Shown here: in pieces, positions 16,023 through 24,791 of the stretch
Layout: every line of letters starts with the position of its first letter
Position numbering within the stretch: position 1 is the stretch's first letter
Source: Planctomycetaceae bacterium
GTDB lineage: Bacteria > Planctomycetota > Planctomycetia > Planctomycetales > Planctomycetaceae
Reading direction: 5' to 3'
Assembly: GCA_016795145.1 (NCBI GenBank)
Contig: JAEUII010000116.1
Coordinates: 1-48,459 of the forward strand
DNA length: 48,459 nt
Notes under the pieces: model-generated
Told to the model about the DNA's origin: nothing
Seen by the model: the letters and a program-made list of their open reading frames with translations, nothing else
Database searches by the model: none
Position numbers and translations under genes: made by a program

Positions 16023-19000
16023 CTACTCTTCTGTTGATTCTGTGACCGCGGCATCCGGACGATGCAGGTCAGGCGATTCGGCGGAGTCGATCAGCGTGAT
16101 TCTTCCCATGCAGTCCCATGCTGCGAGGTAACGGCCATCGGGAGAAAAGGCCATGCCGATTGTCGACGGAGCTGCTTCGTCAACAGTCATCAGTGTTCTG
16201 CCGACTCGTGCGTCCCACAGGGCGATACGGCCTGCATAATCGAACGTCGCAACAGTCAGGCCGTCAGGATGCATCGCGACAGCGTCCAGTCGAACAGGCT
16301 GGCCAGAACAACGATGTCGCATCTGCCATGAATCCGTATCCCATGTGGCCAACGTGCGGTCATGACTGACACTGACCAGAATATCCTGCTTGGCCGAACA
16401 GCAAAGCCCACGAATCACTTCCGTGTGAGCATCGATGGAGTGAATCTGCTGAAACGTCGAACAGTCCAGCAGCTCAATCTGCTTACTGTCTTCATTCGCG
16501 CAGGCGATCCATTTTCGGTCAGGAGCCACGATGACACAGGAATAATCGCTCAGAATTCGCCCGGGGCGCTCAGAATCTCGATGCCACAGCGATGCGTAAT
16601 CACGGCTGGCATAGGCGACCAGTGTCTTTCCGTCGAGATCACACGATACGGAGATGATCACCTGATCTGGTGCAGCGTGGAACTTTTCGACAATCGTCTT
16701 TCCATCAGGGCTGAAGATGTACATCCACCCGTCCTGATCGGCGACAAGCCACTCAGCAGTTTCCTCAATCTGCCGCGCACAGGTGAAAAGCGGACCAGGT
16801 CCAGGCATCTCAATCACGGTTTTCCAGACACCGCTTCTGGGCGACAACACTTCAATGCGTCGTCCTGCCGTACGGAACAGTTCCCCCATACGAGTCCAGC
16901 CCGCGCAGTCGCGCGCGTTGAAAAAACAAGCCGTCGGAGATGGCTCATAGCGAACGGCATGATCAACCGGAAAGGGCCAAAGGCAACTTCCGCCTTCTCG
17001 ATCAAACGTCAATATCTGAGGCAGCCTGTTTCCTGCAGCGGCCACGCAGGTGACTCGATCCGGATGCCCGGACCACTGACAGATCCGCTCCAGTCCTGCA
17101 GCGGAACTCGGTCGACGAAGAACGGTGCACGTTCCGTCGTTATCCCCGAGGAAGACATACTGATCCGTCACATCAAGACCATGAGTCCGTGACAAGCCCT
17201 GCCACTCGCTCAGCATCTGTGCAGAGTTCAGATCATATTCCAGAATGGTGCCAACTCCCGCGGAGACGAACACGGAGTTTTCGCCGGGAGCAATACACAG
17301 CGTCAAAATGTCATTACCCGAAACCGGTGCCGGGACTCTGATGCACCACTGTTCCACCAGCGGTCCCTGCTCAGGAATTCGAAGGCGACACAGATCACCA
17401 TGCCCGCTGCCGGCAACCAGCCATGTTCCATCCGCAGAGACTCGCAGTGATTCAATGATGCGGAACCCGGGAATCTCGAAGTCGTAAGAGACCTGCTTTG
17501 AGTCCGGATCATACTTTGCGATTTTCGAAGAGCGGCCAGCGGCCAGAAGGCGACCATCAGGAAGGAACTGCACGGAATACACATGGTTGTCCGGGACGGC
17601 AGTGAACTCATCCTTCACCTCCAGCGACTCGGCGTCCAGCAACCAGACTTTGCCGTTGTCACCGCCCGCTGCGATCACTTTTCGGTCGGGCGAAATCGCC
17701 ACACAATTGAGTTCCGTCGAGGCAATCTTCCGATGCCCCTGACGCTGAAAAGTGGGCACCAGGTGGTAAACCGTTACGAAGCCTTCAGAACCGCATGTCA
17801 CAAGCCGAGTATTGTCGGCAGACCGCTCGACATCCCAGATTCCCTGCTCAGCGGATGGCAGAACCGCCTTACTTCGCTGCACCCGAGAATGCAGGTAACG
17901 CCAGGCAAAAAGAACCTTGCCCTTCAGCGTCGAGTTTCGACCATTCTCATGATCCATCAGAATTCGAAGCGCGGACTGAGGATCACCATTGCGACGAGCA
18001 TCCGCGGCGAGATGGATGTCGCCAGCGAAAGCCAGTTCCTCTTTCTCCTGGCTCTGCTGTTGAATGTGCTCTGACTGCAGTGCCTTCGACTCCTGAAGTG
18101 CGCGGGATTCCTTCAGCTGCTTATCCATCAGCTCAGCCTGCTGCTCCAGCATTGCAAAGGACTTCTGACGGAACCAAACATACTCGAAGCCTAGATACAG
18201 CAGGCTCCCAACCAGAAGACCTGTCGTTGCCGTAAGCCCTGCGACCAGTGGCTTTCGGCGAATCCACTTCTCAAGTCGCCCCGTGACTGAAAGTGGTCGC
18301 GCCTTGACGGGACGACCGTCCAGATAGTTTCGCAGATCGTCGGCCAGATCCTGGGCCGTCGAGTACCGGCGATCAACACTCTTCTCCAGGCACTTCTGGC
18401 AAACGTTGCTCAGCTCAAGCCCTGCGCTGGATGAGATGATATGTGGTGCGACCGGATCTTCTTCGGCAATCTGTCGCAGCGTCTCCGCGACCGATGCAGC
18501 AGCAAACGGCGGCTGACCTGTCAGCAGTGTGTAAAGAATCGCGCCGAGCGAATATACATCAGACGTTGCGGCGGCACTTGATTTGGATCCACTGATCGCC
18601 TCCGGTGCCATGTACCGAGGAGTCCCGACGACCTCAGTCGTTCCCGAAGCCGAATGGTCCTGCTCAAGGACTTTCGCCAGCCCAAAATCTCCGAGCCGCG
18701 GAACAAATGGAAACTCTGTGCAGGTTGAAGAGTCATCCGGGAACAGCAGGACGTTGGCTGGCTTGATATCGCGGTGAAGTATTCCATGATCGTGGCTGTA
18801 CTGAACCGCCTCCGCCAGCTGCAAAAGAATCTGAGCCGCTAACCGGGGACCAACCGGGTTCGAACGTTCAGCGAGCCATTTCGCCAACGTCGGGCCTCGA
18901 CATTGCGCCATTGCGATGTAAGGCGTTTCACCATCGTTGCCGGCTTCGTATACAGCCACGATGCCGCGGTGTTCAAGCCTTGCTGTTGCTTCCGCTTCAA

Positions 19001-19343
19001 GCAGAAAGTGATTTCGAGCCGCTGGCTCTGGGAGACAATGATGCTTCGGAACCTTGATCGCCAGCCATCTTTTCAGGGAGGGATCCCAGCCCCGGTAGAC
19101 AATGGCGAAGCCCCCTTGTCCAAGGACGCCGTGAATCTCGAAACGACCAATCTTTGAGGGGTACCAGGGAAAGAACTTTCCTTTGTTCCGGTCGCCGCCG
19201 CGGATCGTCAAAACTCCAGGAGCCTCATCATCCACCGGTCGCGTGTGCAGCAGATCGGTCTCGTCGAGACCTTCATCGCCATGATCCTGACTCTCGTGCT
19301 TCGTATCGTCTCGTTCGTTTTCGGGGAAGTCTGCAGCTGACAC
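16023..19343 (-). CDS. Ser/Thr protein kinase fused to WD40 repeats
   Basis: 1106 residues if started at the GTG at 19343, which has GGAG seven bases upstream; the frame is open further up without an ATG, and a TTG at 19382 is an alternative. The kinase domain (about 65-335) has a glycine loop LGQGGFAIVYRG, the ATP-binding Lys in LAIKVPK, catalytic HRDIKPAN, metal-binding GDFG and VGTPRYMAPE. One transmembrane helix follows at about 365-388, then a Gln/Glu-rich coiled coil and several WD40 repeats to the end (for example FSPDGRYLAAWDCMGRITL). The domain arrangement is common in Planctomycetota. It should be a receptor kinase; ligand and targets unknown. Confidence 0.92.
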   Translation of the reverse strand: MSAADFPENERDDTKHESQDHGDEGLDETDLLHTRPVDDEAPGVLTIRGGDRNKGKFFPWYPSKIGRFEIHGVLGQGGFAIVYRGWDPSLKRWLAIKVPKHHCLPEPAARNHFLLEAEATARLEHRGIVAVYEAGNDGETPYIAMAQCRGPTLAKWLAERSNPVGPRLAAQILLQLAEAVQYSHDHGILHRDIKPANVLLFPDDSSTCTEFPFVPRLGDFGLAKVLEQDHSASGTTEVVGTPRYMAPEAISGSKSSAAATSDVYSLGAILYTLLTGQPPFAAASVAETLRQIAEEDPVAPHIISSSAGLELSNVCQKCLEKSVDRRYSTAQDLADDLRNYLDGRPVKARPLSVTGRLEKWIRRKPLVAGLTATTGLLVGSLLYLGFEYVWFRQKSFAMLEQQAELMDKQLKESRALQESKALQSEHIQQQSQEKEELAFAGDIHLAADARRNGDPQSALRILMDHENGRNSTLKGKVLFAWRYLHSRVQRSKAVLPSAEQGIWDVERSADNTRLVTCGSEGFVTVYHLVPTFQRQGHRKIASTELNCVAISPDRKVIAAGGDNGKVWLLDAESLEVKDEFTAVPDNHVYSVQFLPDGRLLAAGRSSKIAKYDPDSKQVSYDFEIPGFRIIESLRVSADGTWLVAGSGHGDLCRLRIPEQGPLVEQWCIRVPAPVSGNDILTLCIAPGENSVFVSAGVGTILEYDLNSAQMLSEWQGLSRTHGLDVTDQYVFLGDNDGTCTVLRRPSSAAGLERICQWSGHPDRVTCVAAAGNRLPQILTFDREGGSCLWPFPVDHAVRYEPSPTACFFNARDCAGWTRMGELFRTAGRRIEVLSPRSGVWKTVIEMPGPGPLFTCARQIEETAEWLVADQDGWMYIFSPDGKTIVEKFHAAPDQVIISVSCDLDGKTLVAYASRDYASLWHRDSERPGRILSDYSCVIVAPDRKWIACANEDSKQIELLDCSTFQQIHSIDAHTEVIRGLCCSAKQDILVSVSHDRTLATWDTDSWQMRHRCSGQPVRLDAVAMHPDGLTVATFDYAGRIALWDARVGRTLMTVDEAAPSTIGMAFSPDGRYLAAWDCMGRITLIDSAESPDLHRPDAAVTESTEE

Positions 19344-19935
19344 CAGACAACTCCATTTCGAGCAATCAACCTTTTGACGCAAACCATGTTGCTGGATTGA
19401 CGCAGGAGCCAGGAGATTTCTGCATGACTGTTTGCTCCAAAAGCCGACATTTCCGGATTCAAATGGCCACTTCGAAGCCTTTGTTCACCCATAGAAAATT
19501 TGGAGGTAAACACCTGGTACAAATCGATAAACCCATTATTTACCAGGCGAAGAAAACTACGTACGCAAAGCAGGCGGGTCGCTGTCTCCGCAAGTGGGTT
19601 CAAGAATCGGCCCCCGATGGGCATTCGAATTGCTCGGTACAACCTGAGACTCAGAAATGGTCGCATCGCAGGATGCGAATCCCTGTGATTCTTTCGTTGC
19701 AAGGTCAATTCTGGTAACAACTTAGGGAATTGATCTTCGTTCGTGAGTCATCCGAAGTGACTTAGAACGTTTTTGGGGCGTTGCAAAATGCAGCGGTGTC
19801 CGGCATTTTTGTTGGATATTCGAAACCAGTGCGTCTTGATTCCGTGGAAAAATTCTGGGCAGAAATCCTCTGTAGAGCCAGATGTTGCGGAAACGTCGTG
19901 TATCGTGTTTCCGTCTTGAATTGAGTGAGCGAGCA

Positions 19936-22371
19936 ATGCGGACGTCAGGTTCAATCGCAGGTAGCAAACAGCGTCGTCGGAAGATGTCGATGGCGGTGAG
20001 CGCTTGCCTTGTTGAGCATCTGGAAGCTCGCCAGCTGCTCAGCGCTCAAACTGTGACTCTGGGTGCCGACCACGACACTACGATTTACGATGTCGGAACA
20101 GGCGATACGGCCAACGGTGCCGGCGAATACCTGGTTGTTGGTGGTTCAGGTGGCCTGTCTTCCGCTCGACGAAGTCTGGTTCATTTTGACGTCGCCGCAG
20201 CCGGCATTCCTGAAGGGGCGACGATTCTGGATGCGGTGCTCACCCTGAATCTGGCTCAGTCTGTCGGTGCAACAACAGTTGTGTCAGTGCACGTGGCTCA
20301 GAAGGTCTGGGGCGAGTCCGGTTCAAACGCCGCGGGCAACGAATTCGACGGCGCTCAGGCCCAGGCGTTTGATGCGACGTGGCTGTTTTCGTCCTATGAC
20401 AGCACTGGCTGGGCATCCGCAGGCGGCGACTTCGGCGGTGCCTCTTCATCGGCCAGCGTTCTTTCCACCGGTGCCTACGAATGGACGGGCGACGGGCTTG
20501 TTGGTGATGTACAAAACTGGCTGGATAACCCCAGCACAAACTTTGGCTGGCTTCTGAAAAGCAGCGAACTTGCGGGCGTGATTAAAGGATTCGTCAGCAA
20601 GGATTCCACCAACGCGTCATTGCGTCCGAAGCTGGAGATCACTTACGAAGATCCTGTCGTTCCCACGATCGTTGAAGGGCGAAAGTGGCATGACAAAAAT
20701 GCCGATGGGATCCGCCAGGGCGGTGAGCTGAACACGATCAAGCTTCAGTTTCAGAACGGCAACAACTTCTACAATTCCTTTGGCGGCAAAGAGTACTGGT
20801 ATCGATCTGCGTCGAACAATGTATGGTACTTTTTGAATCAGGCTGGCGAAGTTCGACAGTGGTCAGGGCAGGGCGGAAAACTCACCGGCAGCCTGGTCGC
20901 CAGTCTGGGGACTCGAGCGTGGTACAACCCTTCAGCGGTCATCACTGTGGATGCGCCGGCTGAAGAAGTCTGGATGAATGGGTTTACCTTCGAACTGGTC
21001 AGCACAAGCGGTACGGTTGTCGCTACAGCAGTCTCAAGAGACATCGACCTCAACGGCGACAACACGATTCAGGAAGAGACGGAACGCGGCTGGTACCGTT
21101 TTGAAAATGTCCCGCAGGGAACTTACACCGTTCGCGAAGTGGTGCCGACGGGATGGGCTCAGAGTGCCGGCCGCACGTCGCCTCAGGCCAAATCCGTCTG
21201 GCAACTCGACCAGAGTTTGACGCTCAACACAACCGGCAACCTGTTCGAAAACTACGGGAAGCAGGGCGAAAAATGGCTGCACGGCCAGGCTGGCTGGTAC
21301 TACATCACCCCCGCCGGTGACCTGTATCGATGGAATGGAAAAACCGTCACGTCCGCCGCGCCGCTGGAAGGGACTCTTGTCGCGTCACCTGGAACACCCT
21401 ACTTCCGCGATGTCTCGCTTCTGTACGCTGCGGAGAACCCGGAATTCACCGTTGCCAGCGGTTCAGTCATCAGCCGAATCGACTTTGGCAACTACCAGCC
21501 AGTGACAGTTGAAGGTCAGGTTCTGACAGATCTCGATCCAAACGGCCAGCAGAATTTTGGATCGATCGTTGCCGTTTCAGAAACTCTGCCACCAACGGAT
21601 GCCCCGGCCTCGCTGAAGTCACACACGTGGTACGAGGGCTTGATCGGTGGAACGACGACAACCACATTCTACGCCACGTCGACAGGCCAGGTGTTCCAGT
21701 GGTCGAAGGCTGGCGGTTCCGTACTGCTGACAAGCATTTCCGGAATCTCCGGACTTTCCAAAGCGGCCGTCGAACATTACGCGTTTGTGCAGGAATCATG
21801 GAAGAACGATGTTCGCATCGAGCTGCTTGATTCGGCCGGCAACATCGTCGCTTCAACTCAAACCGCCAACCTTGACCGAAACGGCAACTCTCAGATTGAG
21901 GGCGAGACCGAAGCCGGCTGGTACCAGTTCTCAAACCTGCTGCCTGGCAAGTACACGATCCGACAGATTGTCGAAAGCGGGTCGGTTTCCACTTCGAACG
22001 GCAGTCTCGACAAACAGGCGGTCGCGGAGTCATTGTCCGACACCTATGGTTTCAAGGCAGGCGCTACGGACTCATTCAACTTTGGTGGACGCAACGAACG
22101 CTGGTTCCTGAGTCGAGCCAATGTCTGGCATTACATGACACCGGATGGCAAAGTCTTTGAATGGGACCGTAACAGCGGCGGAACCAGAGGACTCGTTAAG
22201 GGACGCGAAATCGCTCAGTTGTCCGGAAGCTTCTATGTGAACCTGAATCTTTTGTTCAAGCCGACTTCAACACGGATCACGGCGGTCAGCGGACAGGTCT
22301 CTTCTTTGAACCTGAGCCAGGCAAAACTGATCGACACCGTCTTTTCATCAATCGCATCGCAGATTACCTGA
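19936..22371 (+). CDS. Large exported protein: LEPR-XLL-type leader, CBM-like domain, two SdrD B-like domains with nested repeats
   Basis: 811 residues from the ATG at 19936 (GAGTGAGCGAG upstream); an ATG at 19882 is an alternative. The N-terminus has a basic stretch, a hydrophobic segment and LEHLEARQLLSA, a variant of the planctomycetal LEPR-XLL motif. Then comes a domain of about 200 residues of the DNRLRE/CBM96-like type (TLGADHDTTIYD ... RPKLEITYED). The rest contains two SdrD B-like beta-sandwich domains (EGRKWHDKNADGIRQGGE; GTYTVREVVPTGW; RIDFGNYQ), each interrupted twice by a unit of about 55 residues whose core reads W-x(7-12)-W-x-Y/F-x-T-x-x-G-x-x-x-x-W. The unit copies start near 20788, 21262, 21616 and 22090. 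Likely cell-surface; function unknown. Confidence 0.8.
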   Translation: MRTSGSIAGSKQRRRKMSMAVSACLVEHLEARQLLSAQTVTLGADHDTTIYDVGTGDTANGAGEYLVVGGSGGLSSARRSLVHFDVAAAGIPEGATILDAVLTLNLAQSVGATTVVSVHVAQKVWGESGSNAAGNEFDGAQAQAFDATWLFSSYDSTGWASAGGDFGGASSSASVLSTGAYEWTGDGLVGDVQNWLDNPSTNFGWLLKSSELAGVIKGFVSKDSTNASLRPKLEITYEDPVVPTIVEGRKWHDKNADGIRQGGELNTIKLQFQNGNNFYNSFGGKEYWYRSASNNVWYFLNQAGEVRQWSGQGGKLTGSLVASLGTRAWYNPSAVITVDAPAEEVWMNGFTFELVSTSGTVVATAVSRDIDLNGDNTIQEETERGWYRFENVPQGTYTVREVVPTGWAQSAGRTSPQAKSVWQLDQSLTLNTTGNLFENYGKQGEKWLHGQAGWYYITPAGDLYRWNGKTVTSAAPLEGTLVASPGTPYFRDVSLLYAAENPEFTVASGSVISRIDFGNYQPVTVEGQVLTDLDPNGQQNFGSIVAVSETLPPTDAPASLKSHTWYEGLIGGTTTTTFYATSTGQVFQWSKAGGSVLLTSISGISGLSKAAVEHYAFVQESWKNDVRIELLDSAGNIVASTQTANLDRNGNSQIEGETEAGWYQFSNLLPGKYTIRQIVESGSVSTSNGSLDKQAVAESLSDTYGFKAGATDSFNFGGRNERWFLSRANVWHYMTPDGKVFEWDRNSGGTRGLVKGREIAQLSGSFYVNLNLLFKPTSTRITAVSGQVSSLNLSQAKLIDTVFSSIASQIT

Positions 22372-22559
22372 CCCGGCTTTCAGGCGCCGTCGCAAAAAGA
22401 TGGATCGGCCCAACGATTCCCCGTCGATCGTTGCCGTTTCTATCCGTATTGTTATCGTAGAGTCATTCCATGCCGGAATCCTGACCTGCGGCTCCGGACT
22501 GTTATGGAGCACCAACTCCATGACAGCTCATCCTTCCTCTACGATCCTCGAGGTTTATC

Positions 22560-23960
22560 ATGGCACGTAAATCGTCTCGTCGCGGCTTTCTTGGCACCTC
22601 CGCTGCACTGTCGACAGCATTCTGGGTTGGTCCCCAGACATTTGGTCGCCCCACCCGCTCAGCTCTGGAATCTTTGACCGCTGCCTGTATCGGTGTCGGT
22701 GGTAAAGGCGACAGCGACAGCAGCCACATTGCTGACCAGGACGTTGAAATCGTCGGCATCTGCGACGTTGACCGCCGCACGCTCGAAAAGAAAGCGCGCG
22801 AGTTCAAGAGTGCAGAACGCTTCACCGACTTCCGCGAAATGCTCGACAAGCTGGGTGACAAGATCGACATCGTCAGCGTTAGCACCCCTGACCATACTCA
22901 TGCCGTGGCCGCAGTGAAGGCCATGAAGATGAAGAAGCACGTTTATGTGCAGAAGCCTCTGACCTGGTCCATTAAGGAAGCTCGCGTAATGCGAGAAGTC
23001 GCCGCTGAAACCGGCGTCGTCACTCAGATGGGTAACCAGGGCACTTCCGAAAACGGTCTGCGTGAAGCCGTTGAAGTCATCCGCTCCGGTGCGATTGGCG
23101 ATGTTGCTGAAGTGCATGTCTGGACAAATCGCCCAGTGTGGCCACAGGGCATTGGTCGTCCGGCTGGCGAAGACGCAGTGCCAGACACACTGGATTGGGA
23201 ATCATGGATTGGCCCAGCTCCAATGCGTCCGTACAAGGAAGGCGTATACCACTCATTCAACTGGCGCGGCTGGGTCGACTTCGGCACCGGCGCTCTGGGC
23301 GACATGGCCTGCCACACGACTAACCTGCCTGTGATGGCACTCGACCTGTGGGATCCAGTGGCTGTCACCGCTGTAAAGAATCCTGGCATCGTCGAAGGCG
23401 AAACATTCCCAGGCGCAACAACACTGATGTTCGAGTTTCCGGAACGTAACGGCAAGGTTGCGACAAAGTTCTACTGGTATGACGGTGGCAACCTGCCAGC
23501 CGCAGGCCTGGTCGAAAAGCTCCCGGAAGGCTTCCGCAAGAAGGTCCAGGAACAGATGAAGGGCGGCGGTCGAACCAGCGCTGCTCTGGTTGTCGGCAGC
23601 AAGGGTATGCTCCTGTCGCAGAACGACTACGGTGCAGAATACACCCTGCTTCCTGAGGAAAACTTCAAGGGCTTCAAGAAGCCAGAGCCAACCATTCCTC
23701 GCATCCCGTACAAGGGCAGCAACGACGAGCGTCAGAAGTGGGAGTTCATTGAAACGATCCGTGGCAACTACAAGCCAGGAACGATGTCAAACTTCGGCTA
23801 CGCTGGTCGCCTGACTGAGACGATTCTTGTCGGCAATCTCGCCGTGCGTGCTGGCGAAGGTCAGCGCATCGAGTGGGATGCCAAGAACCTGGTCAGCACG
23901 AATGTGCCAGAACTGAACAAGTACGTTCATCGCGACTACCGAAGCGGATACTCACTGTAG
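22560..23960 (+). CDS. Tat-exported Gfo/Idh/MocA family oxidoreductase
   Basis: 466 residues, ATG at 22560 with GAGG seven bases upstream. A twin-arginine signal is visible (SRRGFLG, residues 6-12, then a mild hydrophobic stretch), so the folded enzyme with its bound NAD(P) is probably exported. The Rossmann part starts at ACIGVGGKG, followed by EIVGICDVD; YVQKPLTWSIKEA matches the EKP-type catalytic strand of the family, and a GGNLP-containing C-terminal domain follows. It should oxidise or reduce a sugar or inositol derivative; planctomycetes hold many such paralogues. Ends at a strong terminator. Confidence 0.92.
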   Translation: MARKSSRRGFLGTSAALSTAFWVGPQTFGRPTRSALESLTAACIGVGGKGDSDSSHIADQDVEIVGICDVDRRTLEKKAREFKSAERFTDFREMLDKLGDKIDIVSVSTPDHTHAVAAVKAMKMKKHVYVQKPLTWSIKEARVMREVAAETGVVTQMGNQGTSENGLREAVEVIRSGAIGDVAEVHVWTNRPVWPQGIGRPAGEDAVPDTLDWESWIGPAPMRPYKEGVYHSFNWRGWVDFGTGALGDMACHTTNLPVMALDLWDPVAVTAVKNPGIVEGETFPGATTLMFEFPERNGKVATKFYWYDGGNLPAAGLVEKLPEGFRKKVQEQMKGGGRTSAALVVGSKGMLLSQNDYGAEYTLLPEENFKGFKKPEPTIPRIPYKGSNDERQKWEFIETIRGNYKPGTMSNFGYAGRLTETILVGNLAVRAGEGQRIEWDAKNLVSTNVPELNKYVHRDYRSGYSL

Positions 23961-23982
23961 TCTGCAGTCGCTGTTGATTCCC

Positions 23983-24016
23983 GAAGCCCGGTCTGTCCAA
24001 AGACCGGGCTTCTTTT
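23983..24016 (+). terminator. Intrinsic terminator of the Gfo/Idh/MocA gene
   Basis: A 12-base stem GAAGCCCGGTCT / AGACCGGGCTTC with loop GTCCAA, followed by TTTTG. It lies 22 bases past the stop codon and just before the Nudix gene. Confidence 0.9.
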
Positions 24017-24039
24017 GCGCTGTGACGAAAGATGACATC

Positions 24040-24612
24040 ATGGCAAAGAAGAAGTCCGCAACAGTGTCTGAACCGACAGCGTCCCCGCGCCCCCGACCAA
24101 TTCGGCAGGCGTGGAAGTTCTGCCCTCGCTGCGGAGTCGCTGCGACAAAGACCGGGAAGAACCCGTTCCATTGTGAGGCCTGCGGACATACTCACTTCTT
24201 TGGCCCCGTGTCCGCCGTCGGAGCCATCACCACAGACTCCGAAGGAAAAGTGCTGCTGCTGATTCGCGGCAAAGATCCGGGCAAAGGCAAGTTTGGACTG
24301 CCCGGAGGATTCATTGACGCCGGTGAAACGGCCGAAGATGCTCTGCGTCGTGAGGTCTTCGAAGAGATCCGCCTGAAGGTGAAGTCGATGACGTATCTGT
24401 GTTCTTACCCGAACGAATACATCTATCAAGGATTCATCCTGCCAGTCACGGATATGTTCTTTGTGATGGAAGTCCAGACCTTTGATGCGATCGAATCGGG
24501 CGATGGTGAAATCCACGGCTGGCACTTCTGCCACCCGGGAAAGAAGGAGCTGAAGAACTTCGCCTTCGAGTCCAATCGTCGCGCGATGGAACTGTATCTG
24601 AAGACACGATGA
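24040..24612 (+). CDS. Nudix hydrolase with N-terminal zinc ribbon
   Basis: 190 residues from the ATG at 24040; the upstream in-frame start overlaps the terminator and is rejected. CPRCG (about 30-34) and CEACG (about 49-53) form a zinc ribbon. The Nudix box is complete: GGFIDAGETAEDALRREVFEE, matching G-x5-E-x7-REUxEE. The layout resembles NudC-like or ADP-ribose/NADH pyrophosphatases, though it is shorter than NudC. It should hydrolyse a nucleoside diphosphate derivative in the cytoplasm; the exact substrate is not readable. Confidence 0.88.
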   Translation: MAKKKSATVSEPTASPRPRPIRQAWKFCPRCGVAATKTGKNPFHCEACGHTHFFGPVSAVGAITTDSEGKVLLLIRGKDPGKGKFGLPGGFIDAGETAEDALRREVFEEIRLKVKSMTYLCSYPNEYIYQGFILPVTDMFFVMEVQTFDAIESGDGEIHGWHFCHPGKKELKNFAFESNRRAMELYLKTR

Positions 24613-24647
24613 CGTCCGCTCGCAGCGTCGACGGCTGAATCAAAGAC

Positions 24648-24756
24648 CAATCGTAACCCGAAACGAAAGACACTCGTAACCCGAAACGTAAGTGAGGGAT
24701 AAAACACACGCAGGGTTATCCGCGAAACTCCCTCGCTACTAACGCAACGAGTTGGG
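24648..24756. repeat. Degenerate AACCCG repeat block
   Basis: Two direct copies of CGTAACCCGAAACG-AAAG/TAAG (about 24650 and 24676), the second followed by GTGAGGGAT, then a decayed inverted part (CTCCCTCGCT...CAACGAGTTGGGAT). Same family as the blocks on either side of the tRNA core. It separates the convergent Nudix and PutA genes. Confidence 0.6.
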
Positions 24757-24791
24757 ATCATTCAACAGCGTGATCAGCCGCGGAAAGTCTA

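Noticed and set aside
19208..19720. A 170-codon minus-strand frame upstream of the kinase
   Set aside because: It overlaps the kinase N-terminus out of frame and lacks a ribosome site; the GTG at 19343 explains the region better.
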